A DNA stretch of 10,995 bases from Candidatus Minthenecus merdequi (GCA_018064385.1 JAGHVI010000214.1:1-10995), one strand, 5' to 3'; numbered from the stretch's first letter, positions 1 to 7,012 are shown. A program made the numbers and translations. Notes: generated from the sequence alone by a model not told the origin.

Positions 1-42
1 TGATTGATAATCATATTCACTGTCCGTATGGAGTAGGTTGCG

Positions 43-73
43 CAAAGGTAAGGAGTTTTTTTGATATATGCAA
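43..73 (-). promoter_or_regulatory. Leftward Bacteroidota-type promoter
   Basis: On the minus strand, positions 50-43 read TACCTTTG, a perfect match to the Bacteroidota -7 box TAnnTTTG. Nineteen bases upstream, positions 73-70 read TTGC, a partial match to the -33 TTTG element. It would drive a gene running off the left edge. The first in-frame ATG on that strand lies at 14-12, but only four codons are visible, so no product can be named. Confidence 0.6.
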
Positions 74-98
74 GGGTTTTTGAATTTATTTTTTGATA

Positions 99-161
99 AA
101 ATACGCTGCAACGCAGCACAACAAATGTACGATGATTGTTGTGCTGCGTTGCAGCGTATTT
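99..161. repeat. 26-bp perfect inverted repeat with hairpin-forming arms
   Basis: Positions 99-124 and 136-161 are exact reverse complements over 26 bp, separated by an 11-base loop (ATGTACGATGA). Each arm also contains its own short hairpin: GCTGC-AAC-GCAGC at 105-117 and GCTGC-GTT-GCAGC at 143-155. The element can therefore fold as one long hairpin or as two small ones. There is no T-tract on either side, so it does not look like a simple intrinsic terminator. It resembles non-coding palindromic intergenic repeats, but I do not recognise a named family. Confidence 0.9.
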
Positions 162-182
162 GAGGTTGGAATTGCTTGCATA

Positions 183-247
183 CCTAGGGCGACGCGCTTC
201 GCACTCTGCCCTAGGCTAATATGTTATGGGCTATTGGGTAAACCCAA
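183..247. repeat. Two shorter hairpins in the palindrome cluster
   Basis: CCTAGGGC at 183-190 is the reverse complement of GCCCTAGG at 208-215, an 8-bp stem with a 17-base loop. A second small hairpin follows: TTGGG at 234-238 and CCCAA at 243-247 with a TAAA loop. A direct repeat of CTCGGC follows nearby at 250-255 and 260-265. No reading frame here has convincing protein character. Confidence 0.6.
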
Positions 248-277
248 ACTCGGCTGCACTCGGCATAGTCCAAGCAT

Positions 278-298
278 GGTTCGACAAGCTCACCAACC
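278..298. repeat. Candidate dispersed palindromic repeat motif
   Basis: The stretch begins GGTTCGACAAGCTCACC and ends AACC, so its ends (GGTT/AACC) can pair. From memory, closely similar words with the TTCGACAAGCTCA core occur as dispersed intergenic repeats in many unrelated bacterial genomes; I could not check this here. A 5-bp hairpin, CACTC (310-314) with GAGTG (323-327), follows just downstream. The function is unknown. Confidence 0.45.
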
Positions 299-327
299 AC
301 TTGACTCTGCACTCACTTGCACGAGTG

Positions 328-411
328 TTCCAGGCAGATGTACTATATCGCTGATATACCGAGCACTATGTACTCGGTATATCAGCGATATAGTACAGCC
401 TTCCAGGCTGA
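328..411. repeat. 25-bp perfect inverted repeat flanked by near-identical direct repeats
   Basis: Positions 339-363 and 373-397 are exact reverse complements over 25 bp with a 9-base loop (CACTATGTA). Each arm contains an inner hairpin with a 3-base spacer: TATATC-GCT-GATATA at 344-358 and TATATC-AGC-GATATA at 378-392. Direct repeats flank the palindrome: TTCCAGGCAGA at 328-338 and TTCCAGGCTGA at 401-411, identical in 10 of 11 positions. The first 8 bases are identical and each 8-mer lies exactly 3 bases from the palindrome. This could be the footprint of a small inserted palindromic element with an 8-bp target duplication, or simply part of a larger repeat unit. No transposase is present. 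Confidence 0.85.
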
Positions 412-435
412 ACAGGTGAAACTTGAGTAAATTTT

Positions 436-508
436 GCGGGCCGCAAGTGTGGCCGGTAAGGAGTACCGTTTCCGCACCGGCTGGAGGGGGGGGGCGGAAA
501 AAAAAAGG
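436..508. other. GC-rich hairpin block with adjoining G9 and A9 runs
   Basis: This block is much richer in G and C than its neighbours. It contains GCGG-G-CCGC (436-444) and a 6-bp stem GCCGGT (452-457) / ACCGGC (476-481). It ends in nine G (486-494) and nine A (498-506) separated by CGG. For leftward transcription from the outer-membrane gene, the run of T precedes the hairpin, so this is not a normal intrinsic terminator for it. No gene is apparent between 420 and 554. Confidence 0.6.
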
Positions 509-554
509 AATGTTTTTGGGGAACAAAAAAGATGTAATCCCTATTGAAGTCTGT

Positions 555-1163
555 TCATATTCTGAACCTCAATCCGAGACAGAGATTCCAGTCGAAAGCA
601 CCTAAATAATACTTATACCCAGCATCAATGTTGTCGTATGCAACTGTATAACCAGGTCTAAAGTCCAATGAGAGATTCAAAGGTCCCGATAGACAATATT
701 CAATACCCATAATTGCATTGAGACCAAATTTCACAGCATATTTGTTACTTGAACTCCACGTGGTGATAACTGGATTAATGTAGCCCAAATCCTTAATTTC
801 AACGTCACGTATCAAATCAGCAGAAAAACCACCGCCGAGAAACAAATTCCAATCCTCAGCAATCTCCTTTTGCCACAACAAATTAGGATTCAATCTTCCT
901 CCGTAGTATGTTATTCGTTTAACAAATTTAGAATTGTCGTCAAGACCAGGACCACTGATTAATATACCTGATGTTCTGGTTTCAATTGCTTGAAAGCCGA
1001 TATCCAATTGGAAGGCGAAATCCTCAGTTGCCCAATATTTGTAACTGAAACCACTCAATGAGCCAACAGTCAAGCCAATGCTGTGATTATACTCCTGAGC
1101 GGATACACATAAGAAGGACATCAAGGCAATAGCCAAAGTGAGAAATTTTTTATTCATTATCAT
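555..1163 (-). CDS. Small outer-membrane beta-barrel protein (uncharacterised)
   Basis: The product is 202 residues. Residues 3-22 form a clear signal peptide (basic start, hydrophobic core LTLAIALMSFLCV) with a likely cut after SA-22, leaving a mature chain starting QEY. The rest shows alternating polar and aromatic strands, for example FSYKYWATEDFAFQLDIG and WNLFLGGGFSADL, and ends in an aromatic strand, LCLGLRFRI. This pattern fits an 8-strand-type outer-membrane barrel; the ligand or role cannot be told. Its start overlaps the stop of the upstream nucleotidyltransferase as ATGA (1163-1160), so the two are probably translationally coupled. A second ATG two codons in (1157) would also serve. 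I do not recognise a named family member. Confidence 0.8.
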   Translation of the reverse strand: MIMNKKFLTLAIALMSFLCVSAQEYNHSIGLTVGSLSGFSYKYWATEDFAFQLDIGFQAIETRTSGILISGPGLDDNSKFVKRITYYGGRLNPNLLWQKEIAEDWNLFLGGGFSADLIRDVEIKDLGYINPVITTWSSSNKYAVKFGLNAIMGIEYCLSGPLNLSLDFRPGYTVAYDNIDAGYKYYLGAFDWNLCLGLRFRI

Positions 1164-2068
1164 TTTGAAAAGAGAGGCGATGGATATTCGCCGTTTTTAA
1201 CAAGTTCGGCAAGTTTTGCGACAACCATAGGACGGTCATTGTTATACGTCACTCCAAACCAAGTAGCAGTAGTGTCAAGCACGCGAACACGCGCTTTACC
1301 TTTCTTTATGAGGTCATTAACCACAACAGGGATATAAAATTCGGATTTATCCTTGTTGATGCTTTCTTTGAGGAAATCAACGAAATAATCTTCTGAATAT
1401 TGGAAATAATCAGGAGTGAAGCCCCACATATTCATTGAAACAGGTGTATTTTTGTCTAATTCGACCTCATTATCTCCGTCTGGATAGACGATTTTGCCTT
1501 CTGCGTTTTTACCAATATTGATACGTTCAACGACATCAGTAAGATAGTTGCTTCTATCCTTGGCACATACACCACGGTTAACAGTACCACTTTCAGACAA
1601 AGTATTGCCAACACGGTATCCCACCATGCTGTAGTCACCATGTGAGCCATTAAGACGGGAGAGATCCTCAGCCAATACTTCAAAACCGTTTCGGCCATAG
1701 AAATCGTCAGCATTGATAACAGCGAAAGGCTCTTTTATAACGTTTTTAGCCATTAGTACGGCATGATTTGTACCCCAAGGTTTTGTTCTTCCTTCAGGGC
1801 AAGTAAAACCTTTTGGCAAAGCATCGACGCTTTGGAAACAGACTTCGACAGGGATATGAGCCGAGTATTTTGACAAGACTTTTTCGCGAAAGTCCTGTTC
1901 AAAATCGTGTCTGATAACAAAAACTATTTTGCCAAATCCGGCACGAATGGCATCATATACAGAATAATCCATAATTGTTTCACCGGAAGGTCCTACACCA
2001 TCCAATTGTTTGAGTCCGCCATAACGGCTACCCATACCTGCGGCAAGAATAAAAAGGGTTGGTTTCAT
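1160..2068 (-). CDS. Nucleotidyltransferase (sugar-phosphate NTP transferase family)
   Basis: This 302-residue protein has the Rossmann-like NTP transferase fold. The N-terminal nucleotide-binding signature is LAAGMGSRYGGLKQ (residues 8-21), followed by VGPSGETIMDYS. KPWGTNHA is at 96-103, and the metal-binding NADDFYG is at 119-125. Family members join a nucleoside triphosphate to a sugar phosphate to make an NDP-sugar in the cytoplasm, usually for envelope glycans. The specific sugar cannot be read from sequence. I chose the ATG at 2068 because it starts just before the first beta strand and lies 28 bases downstream of a good -7 box (2103-2096). A longer frame upstream would run through the promoter. 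The stop overlaps the start of the outer-membrane gene, forming a two-gene operon. Confidence 0.87.
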   Translation of the reverse strand: MKPTLFILAAGMGSRYGGLKQLDGVGPSGETIMDYSVYDAIRAGFGKIVFVIRHDFEQDFREKVLSKYSAHIPVEVCFQSVDALPKGFTCPEGRTKPWGTNHAVLMAKNVIKEPFAVINADDFYGRNGFEVLAEDLSRLNGSHGDYSMVGYRVGNTLSESGTVNRGVCAKDRSNYLTDVVERINIGKNAEGKIVYPDGDNEVELDKNTPVSMNMWGFTPDYFQYSEDYFVDFLKESINKDKSEFYIPVVVNDLIKKGKARVRVLDTTATWFGVTYNNDRPMVVAKLAELVKNGEYPSPLFSK

Positions 2069-2095
2069 ATAAAAATAGCGTAATCTTTTGGAGTG

Positions 2096-2126
2096 CAAAA
2101 ATAATAAATTTATTTCATTTCGCAAA
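2096..2126 (-). promoter_or_regulatory. Promoter for nucleotidyltransferase-barrel operon
   Basis: On the minus strand, TATTTTTG at 2103-2096 matches the -7 consensus TAnnTTTG. TTTG at 2126-2123 matches the -33 element, with a 19-base spacer. The leader to the ATG at 2068 would be roughly 20 bases. Confidence 0.75.
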
Positions 2127-2139
2127 CAAAAAAAAGAAC

Positions 2140-2147
2140 TATCTTTG
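2140..2147 (+). promoter_or_regulatory. Promoter -7 box for the EEP-family gene
   Basis: TATCTTTG on the plus strand matches TAnnTTTG and is followed by CAC. No good -33 TTTG lies 19-20 bases upstream (the bases there are ATTT/TTTC). The expected start near 2154 leaves a leader of about 40 bases before the ATG at 2193. It lies back to back with the leftward promoter at 2096-2126. Confidence 0.65.
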
Positions 2148-2192
2148 CACAGAAATAGACTTTTTCGTCACATAAATAAGAATTTCTTGACT

Positions 2193-3125
2193 ATGAAATT
2201 GTTACTCGTTTTACTCCAACTTACTTTTATGACATATAATGTCGAAAATCTCTTTGACACACGTCACGATACGTTAAAGAACGACACTGAATTTACACCA
2301 ATGGGCGAAAAACGGTGGAACGAAACACGTTTGCGCACAAAAATTCACCGCATAATGCAAGTAATAACAGCGCAAGAAGAACTGCCAGTGCTTGTAGGAC
2401 TCTGTGAGATAGAAAACGATAGTGTGTTAATACGAATGACCACAGGTCGTTATTCACGGCTGAACTATGGTTTTGTGCATTATGAAAGTTCTGATACTCG
2501 AGGAATTGATGTGGCATTGCTCTACAGAAAAGATGTGTTCACAGTAGATACTTCTTTTGCCACAAAAATAGAGAATGTACCACGCGAGATACTATATGTC
2601 CGCGGACATTTGCATAATCACGGCATCATAAATGTAATACAAGTTCACGCACCTTCACGGAGAGGAGGAGCGATAGCCACTACCCCACTCCGATGTAAAG
2701 TGGCAGCATTTATAAAGCATATGACAGACAGCATACTTGCCACTGACTCGGTCGCTAATATTCTGATTATGGGAGATTTCAATGACAGTCCCTCAGACGT
2801 TGCCCTTTATGATGTTTTGAAGGCTGTGCCGCCAACCTCAAATCATTCATACGACTCATTATACAATCTCACTTGGACACTTCATAATGAAGGTTTTGGT
2901 ACTTATTTTTATCAAGAAGAATGGAGTATTCTTGATCATATAATAGTATCAGGAGCAATGCTTGAGGGAGCATCTGGTATTCAACTAAAACCTTCAGCTA
3001 CAATCTATAGTCCAGAATGGCTGAAAGATAAAGATGGTCACCCACGGCGCACATTTCTCGGCAACTTTTACAATGGAGGCATAAGTGACCATTTTCCTTT
3101 AATTGTTTCGACATCTGAAAAATAG
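2193..3125 (+). CDS. Endonuclease/exonuclease/phosphatase (EEP) family protein
   Basis: The 310-residue product carries the EEP (DNase I-like) catalytic motifs in order: TYNVENLFD (14-22), the metal-binding Glu in GLCEIEN (E72), VHAPSRRGG (152-159), MGDFND (193-198) and the terminal SDH (298-300). These enzymes cleave phosphodiester or phosphoester bonds with Mg2+; the substrate (nucleic acid, lipid or sugar phosphate) is not evident. The ATG at 2193 was chosen because it lies downstream of the -7 box at 2140-2147; the open frame extends upstream through that promoter. The first ten residues (MKLLLVLLQL) are hydrophobic but run straight into the first catalytic strand. There is no room for a cleavable signal peptide, so location is uncertain. 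The gene stands alone and converges on panD. Confidence 0.85.
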   Translation: MKLLLVLLQLTFMTYNVENLFDTRHDTLKNDTEFTPMGEKRWNETRLRTKIHRIMQVITAQEELPVLVGLCEIENDSVLIRMTTGRYSRLNYGFVHYESSDTRGIDVALLYRKDVFTVDTSFATKIENVPREILYVRGHLHNHGIINVIQVHAPSRRGGAIATTPLRCKVAAFIKHMTDSILATDSVANILIMGDFNDSPSDVALYDVLKAVPPTSNHSYDSLYNLTWTLHNEGFGTYFYQEEWSILDHIIVSGAMLEGASGIQLKPSATIYSPEWLKDKDGHPRRTFLGNFYNGGISDHFPLIVSTSEK

Positions 3126-3171
3126 AGGTTCGCCAACGTTTTATGGGAGTAATATTAGATTACAGAGTGCA

Positions 3172-3522
3172 TTAAATAAGTTTATTTGTCGCAGTATCGG
3201 GAAAGATGACGCAAGGTTTGAAACTCTCAGCCTCAGAGCGTTCCATCCAAGTATATGCCATAATTATAACAACATCACCGACATTAACTAAGTGAGCAGC
3301 AGCACCATTCAAACATATAACGCCACTACCTCGCTCGCCTGGAATAACGTATGTCTCAAACCTTGCGCCATTATTGTTGTCAACGACCTGAACTTTTTCG
3401 TTTGGCAAAATATCGGCTGCATCCATCAAATTTTGGTCAATGGTTATACTGCCAATATAATTCAGATTAGATTCCGTAATATGAACACGATGAATCTTGC
3501 TTTTCAAAAGATTTATATACAT
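3172..3522 (-). CDS. panD: Aspartate 1-decarboxylase proenzyme
   Basis: PanD removes CO2 from L-aspartate to give beta-alanine for pantothenate and coenzyme A synthesis. It is a pyruvoyl enzyme that cleaves itself between Gly and Ser. The self-cleavage site is visible as YIGS, with Gly24-Ser25, in [15 protein letters not shown]. Other family residues are present: Lys9 (LKSKIHR), Arg54 and Tyr58 (NGARFETY), and NGAAA (72-76). The length of 116 residues is slightly below the usual ~120-130 but nothing essential is missing. It starts 5 bases after the panC stop, with TAAGGA overlapping that stop as a ribosome binding site. It is the last gene of the long leftward operon. No clear terminator is visible in the 46 bases before the converging EEP gene. 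Confidence 0.96.
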   Translation of the reverse strand: MYINLLKSKIHRVHITESNLNYIGSITIDQNLMDAADILPNEKVQVVDNNNGARFETYVIPGERGSGVICLNGAAAHLVNVGDVVIIMAYTWMERSEAESFKPCVIFPDTATNKLI

Positions 3523-3524
3523 TT

Positions 3525-3530
3525 TCCTTA
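3525..3530 (-). promoter_or_regulatory. Shine-Dalgarno site for panD
   Basis: The minus strand reads TAAGGAAAATG: the TAA stop of panC runs directly into AAGGA, four bases before the panD ATG. This is one of the few clear Shine-Dalgarno matches in the window and supports re-initiation after panC. Confidence 0.55.
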
Positions 3531-4379
3531 TTTCAATCTGATGTTGTCTATCAGTCGTACTTTACCACAATAGACTGTTATACAGCCGACTATATAGTCT
3601 GAATCGTCCCATCTACCAATACTTTTCAAGGTCAAACCATCCACGATGTCGTAGTATTCGACCTCAAGTCCATCGTGACGGTTGATGGCTGCTATGGTTG
3701 AATTATGCAACTCTTGAACAGAGGTTTGTCCAACGAATTGTACACTTTCGGACAAAACAGCATGGATGTTAGTAGCAAGTTGACGTTGGTCGTCTGAAAG
3801 AAGAGCGTTACGGCTGGAAAGAGCAAGTCCATCCACTTGACGAACTATTGGGCAACCAACTATTTCGATATTGAAATTCATAACCTTCACCATTCTGCGA
3901 ATGATTGCAAGTTGCTGAAAATCTTTTTCGCCAAAATAGGCTTTGGTTGGTTCAACAATGGAGAACAATTTGCTAACCACCTGTACAACACCATTGAAAT
4001 GACCTGGACGGAACTTACCCTCCATAACCTGATCCAATCCTCCGAAATCAAATTGAAAACGATTGTTCAATTCATCTTTGGAATAAAACTCCTCAACGAC
4101 AGGAGCAAAGACGAAATTGACGCCTACCTCTGAAAGTTTGCGGGCATCCTCTGCCACATTTCTTGGATATGTTTCCAAGTCAACTTTATTGTTAAATTGC
4201 GTAGGATTGACGAATACAGAAACAACGGAAATGTCGTTCTCGCTGACAGCACGACGTGCCAACGTCAGATGTCCTTCGTGCAATGCTCCCATAGTTGGAA
4301 GGAAGCCCACACTTTTGCCACCTCGTCTCGCCTCGGACAACAGGGATTTAAGTTCAGAGGCACTTTTGATTAGTTGCAT
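3528..4379 (-). CDS. panC: Pantothenate synthetase (pantoate--beta-alanine ligase)
   Basis: PanC condenses pantoate with beta-alanine, using ATP through a pantoyl-adenylate, to make pantothenate (vitamin B5) in the cytoplasm. The 283-residue length is typical. All main motifs are present: [10 protein letters not shown] (28-37, with the HxGH-type His34 and His37 of the nucleotidyl-transfer superfamily), NPTQF (58-62), RPGHFNGV (124-131), FGEKDFQQ (149-156) and the KMSKS-like SSRN (188-191). It begins 7 bases after the floA stop and is followed 5 bases later by panD, so the enzyme that makes its substrate beta-alanine is co-transcribed. panB is not in the window. Confidence 0.97.
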   Translation of the reverse strand: MQLIKSASELKSLLSEARRGGKSVGFLPTMGALHEGHLTLARRAVSENDISVVSVFVNPTQFNNKVDLETYPRNVAEDARKLSEVGVNFVFAPVVEEFYSKDELNNRFQFDFGGLDQVMEGKFRPGHFNGVVQVVSKLFSIVEPTKAYFGEKDFQQLAIIRRMVKVMNFNIEIVGCPIVRQVDGLALSSRNALLSDDQRQLATNIHAVLSESVQFVGQTSVQELHNSTIAAINRHDGLEVEYYDIVDGLTLKSIGRWDDSDYIVGCITVYCGKVRLIDNIRLK

Positions 4380-4386
4380 TATTTAT

Positions 4387-5361
4387 TCAATCTTTTTTTG
4401 ATTGCTGAGGACCGGCTATAGACTGCCTCATGTTAGTGTCAGCCTCGACATTTTTCATTTTGTAATAATCCATGATACCAAGGTTACCATTACGGAATGC
4501 CTCGGCCATAGCAAGAGGAACCTGAGATTCAGCTTCAATGACACGAGCTTTTGCTTCTTGAGCCTTAGCTTTCATCTCTTGTTCAAGAGCGATAGCCATA
4601 GCCCTACGTTTTTCGGCACTTGCCTGAGCAATATTCTTGTCTGCATTTGCTTGATCCATTTGCAACTGTGCACCGATATTCTTACCAACATCAACATCAG
4701 CAATATCGATAGACAATATTTCGAACGCTGTTCCAGCATCCAATCCTTTAGTTAACACCAGTTTGGATATAGAATCTGGATTTTCAAGTACGCTTTTATG
4801 GGATTCGCTTGAACCGATTGAAGATACGATACCTTCGCCTACACGAGCGAGGACAGTCTCCTCGCCAGCACCACCGACCAACTGTTTGATGTTTGCGCGG
4901 ACTGTGACGCGTGCTTTTGCTAACAATTGAATACCATCTTTAGCGACAGAAGAGACAATAGGAGTATCAATAACTTTAGGGTTTACACTCATTTGAACAG
5001 CCTCAAATACGTCACGACCAGCGAGGTCAATACTTGTGGCAGTTTTGAATGAAAGATTGATGTCGGCTTTTGCAGCAGACACAAGAGCATGAACCACTCT
5101 AACGACGTGACCACCAGCCAAATAATGAGCTTCAAGTTCATCACGTGAAATAGTATTGATACCAGCCTTGTGAGCCTCAATCATTGCATTAACGATTACT
5201 GAAGGCGGAACTTTTCGGATGCGCATCAAGAAGAGTTGAATGAGAGAAATTTTCACACCTGAGACTCTTGCAGACAGCCATAAAGAAAAAGGCACGAAAT
5301 AGAAAAAGATGCATAGAAACACAAATGCAACTACGACAAAAACGACAGTTAAAATTTCCAT
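4387..5361 (-). CDS. floA: Flotillin-like protein FloA
   Basis: FloA is a membrane-anchored scaffold of the SPFH/flotillin group (UPF0365 type) that organises functional membrane microdomains. It is usually encoded beside an NfeD-family protein, as here. The 324-residue product has an N-terminal hydrophobic anchor (about residues 3-30). An SPFH-type region follows (about 35-235), including [19 protein letters not shown] and the [23 protein letters not shown] segment. Then comes an Ala/Glu/Lys-rich helical region with [20 protein letters not shown], and a C-terminal tail. I chose the ATG at 5361, six bases after the nfeD stop; an in-frame TTG at 5367 would add only two residues. Confidence 0.93.
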   Translation of the reverse strand: MEILTVVFVVVAFVFLCIFFYFVPFSLWLSARVSGVKISLIQLFLMRIRKVPPSVIVNAMIEAHKAGINTISRDELEAHYLAGGHVVRVVHALVSAAKADINLSFKTATSIDLAGRDVFEAVQMSVNPKVIDTPIVSSVAKDGIQLLAKARVTVRANIKQLVGGAGEETVLARVGEGIVSSIGSSESHKSVLENPDSISKLVLTKGLDAGTAFEILSIDIADVDVGKNIGAQLQMDQANADKNIAQASAEKRRAMAIALEQEMKAKAQEAKARVIEAESQVPLAMAEAFRNGNLGIMDYYKMKNVEADTNMRQSIAGPQQSKKD

Positions 5362-5367
5362 AGTCAA

Positions 5368-5835
5368 TTATTTTAGTTTAACGATTAGATGATTATCTTC
5401 GACAGAAACAACTTGGATTTCGGCTTTTTGGTCAATAAAGCCGTCTTCAGATTTAGCTTCATACTCGCGTCCTTTTATTCTGACTTTTCCCATAGGAGCA
5501 AGTCTGGAGACAGTAACACCATACTCACCGACCTGAACTTTGTCAATATCATAAAGGCTTTGAGTCTCATTTAACGCTGTGTTGAGCGACATTTTGTCCA
5601 ATGCTTTACTCTTGACAAAAGTCCAGATACCAAGAGCCAACACTACGAGCCATATAATCACTGTTATAAGGCCGGCTGTCATACCAAGATTCTGGAACGC
5701 ATACCATACAGCCACACCTCCGAATGCAACAGAAATTAAGCCGCATATCGAAATTCCAGGGAAGAGGAAAATTTCCAAGACAAGGAATATGACGCTGACA
5801 AGCACCAGTACTCCAACAATAATTTCACTCATCAT
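5368..5835 (-). CDS. NfeD-family membrane protein
   Basis: The 155-residue protein has three hydrophobic segments (about residues 5-25, 29-49 and 53-74). A soluble C-terminal domain of about 65 residues (90-155) contains GEYGVTVSRLAPMGKVRIKGREYEA, the OB-fold pattern of the short NfeD group. It lacks the N-terminal protease domain of long NfeD proteins. NfeD partners are thought to assist flotillins in membrane-domain formation, and floA follows immediately. The first ATG (5835) overlaps the stop of the PD40 gene as ATGA; a second ATG (5832) gives a one-base overlap. Coupling with both neighbours is likely. Confidence 0.9.
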   Translation of the reverse strand: MMSEIIVGVLVLVSVIFLVLEIFLFPGISICGLISVAFGGVAVWYAFQNLGMTAGLITVIIWLVVLALGIWTFVKSKALDKMSLNTALNETQSLYDIDKVQVGEYGVTVSRLAPMGKVRIKGREYEAKSEDGFIDQKAEIQVVSVEDNHLIVKLK

Positions 5836-6995
5836 AATTTCAAATATTCTAATTTTCTAATTTCTTTTGTCAGTTCTGAGATTTGCTTACGAGATTCAAC
5901 GATAAACTCTTCATCCTCAAGTATTTCTTTTCGCAACAAGGCACGATCAGCCTGATTATCAGAAGTATAAAACTCACGTTTCTTACCTTCCAGAATAATA
6001 CTTTGAAGGTTAATCGCTTTCTCGAGTTCTTTAATCTTATGGAATTTTACAAGGCTCAATGAGTCTTTGAATTGTTTTTCACTGGTATATATCAGTGTGT
6101 CGTTCACTACAAAAGAAAAGGTTTCAATTTCGACGTGCGCACTTACAACTTCGTCAGCATCCTTAGGTCCAACATAACCCATCTTATATCTTTTCATCTG
6201 CGCAGTAGCAATCTTTGTCTCATTGTCCAATTCTTGGGCAAGCAACTCTTTTTGTTCTGTCACATTGAACTTGTATATCACCACTGTATCGTCATTTTGA
6301 TATCTATCTGTGGCAAACCAACCAACATTTGACATTTCGTCAATGACCATCATATAGTCGTTATAAATAGAATTGAACGGCATACCGATATGCATAGGTT
6401 CAGAGTAGGTCTGCGTCTCGTTGTTATATCTGGTCATAAAGAGGTCGTAACCACCAATTGTGCTGTGACCATCAGAAGCAAAATAAAGCGTTGTTCCATC
6501 GGTAAGTTCGAACGGATAATTTTCGTTAGTCTTGCTGTTTACAATTTCAGGCAGTTTACGTTTCTCGCCATCAGAATATTTAAGGAAGAGGTCAAACTGA
6601 CCATTTTCGTTCTCAGCTACAATGTTTTTGTCGCCACGTCCAGTAGAGAATCTCACACCACCAGTGTCAAGCATCTTCAGTGTTCCAGATTCGCGCGGAA
6701 CGTAGATAAAATCAAGCATTTCACCTTTGGTACACTTTATGCTATCAAGAATAGTAACTTCTTCAATATTATCCATCATATCAACGGCATGCACTGCTCG
6801 ACTTCTTAATTCAGCACATTGAGCATCATTGTTCTTATTATGTCGTGCATTGGTTGTGTAAGTATCAATAAGTTCAATTGCCAAGTCAAACTTGTAAGAG
6901 TCAAAAGCGACCTTAGCATCATCCCACAACTTTTCAACGTTAGCAGGACTTGCCATTATCGAAAGAAATTCTATTATGATTATTCCTTTTATCAT
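5832..6995 (-). CDS. PD40 beta-propeller protein with C-terminal coiled coil
   Basis: The 387-residue protein starts with a helical TPR-like stretch (NVEKLWDDAKVAFDSYKFDLAIELID, about 19-44). It then has PD40/WD40-like blades: LYFASDGHSTIGGYDLF (170-186) followed by EPMHIGMPFNS (199-209), and NVGWFATDRYQNDD (223-236). The last ~80 residues are rich in Glu, Lys and Leu and probably form a coiled coil. Many PD40 proteins of this phylum carry an OmpA domain and act in the periplasm or at the outer membrane; here that domain is absent. The N-terminus is unclear. Starting at 6995 gives a weak hydrophobic leader (IKGIIIIEFLSIMA) and a 17-base gap from rnz. An ATG at 6956 gives a leaderless form starting MASPANVEKLW. 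The exact role is unknown. Confidence 0.75.
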   Translation of the reverse strand: MIKGIIIIEFLSIMASPANVEKLWDDAKVAFDSYKFDLAIELIDTYTTNARHNKNNDAQCAELRSRAVHAVDMMDNIEEVTILDSIKCTKGEMLDFIYVPRESGTLKMLDTGGVRFSTGRGDKNIVAENENGQFDLFLKYSDGEKRKLPEIVNSKTNENYPFELTDGTTLYFASDGHSTIGGYDLFMTRYNNETQTYSEPMHIGMPFNSIYNDYMMVIDEMSNVGWFATDRYQNDDTVVIYKFNVTEQKELLAQELDNETKIATAQMKRYKMGYVGPKDADEVVSAHVEIETFSFVVNDTLIYTSEKQFKDSLSLVKFHKIKELEKAINLQSIILEGKKREFYTSDNQADRALLRKEILEDEEFIVESRKQISELTKEIRKLEYLKL

Positions 6996-7012
6996 TTATG
7001 CGATTGTGTCAT

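Noticed and set aside
99..161. Intrinsic terminator
   Set aside because: The stem is long enough but neither side is followed by a run of T in the direction of transcription, and no gene ends next to it.
99..397. CRISPR array
   Set aside because: The two long palindromes have different sequences, there are no regularly spaced direct repeats, and no cas gene is present.
328..411. Complete insertion sequence
   Set aside because: The element between the direct repeats is only about 65-73 bp and encodes no transposase; at most it is a non-autonomous remnant.
93..419. Open frame of 108 codons on the plus strand through the palindrome cluster
   Set aside because: It runs across both long palindromes, has Cys/Arg-rich sequence with no domain character, and has no promoter or ribosome site placed for it. 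It is an accident of the repeats.
290..526. Open frame of 78 codons on the minus strand
   Set aside because: It reads through the G9/A9 runs and the second palindrome, giving low-complexity Phe/Pro sequence; no sign of selection as protein.
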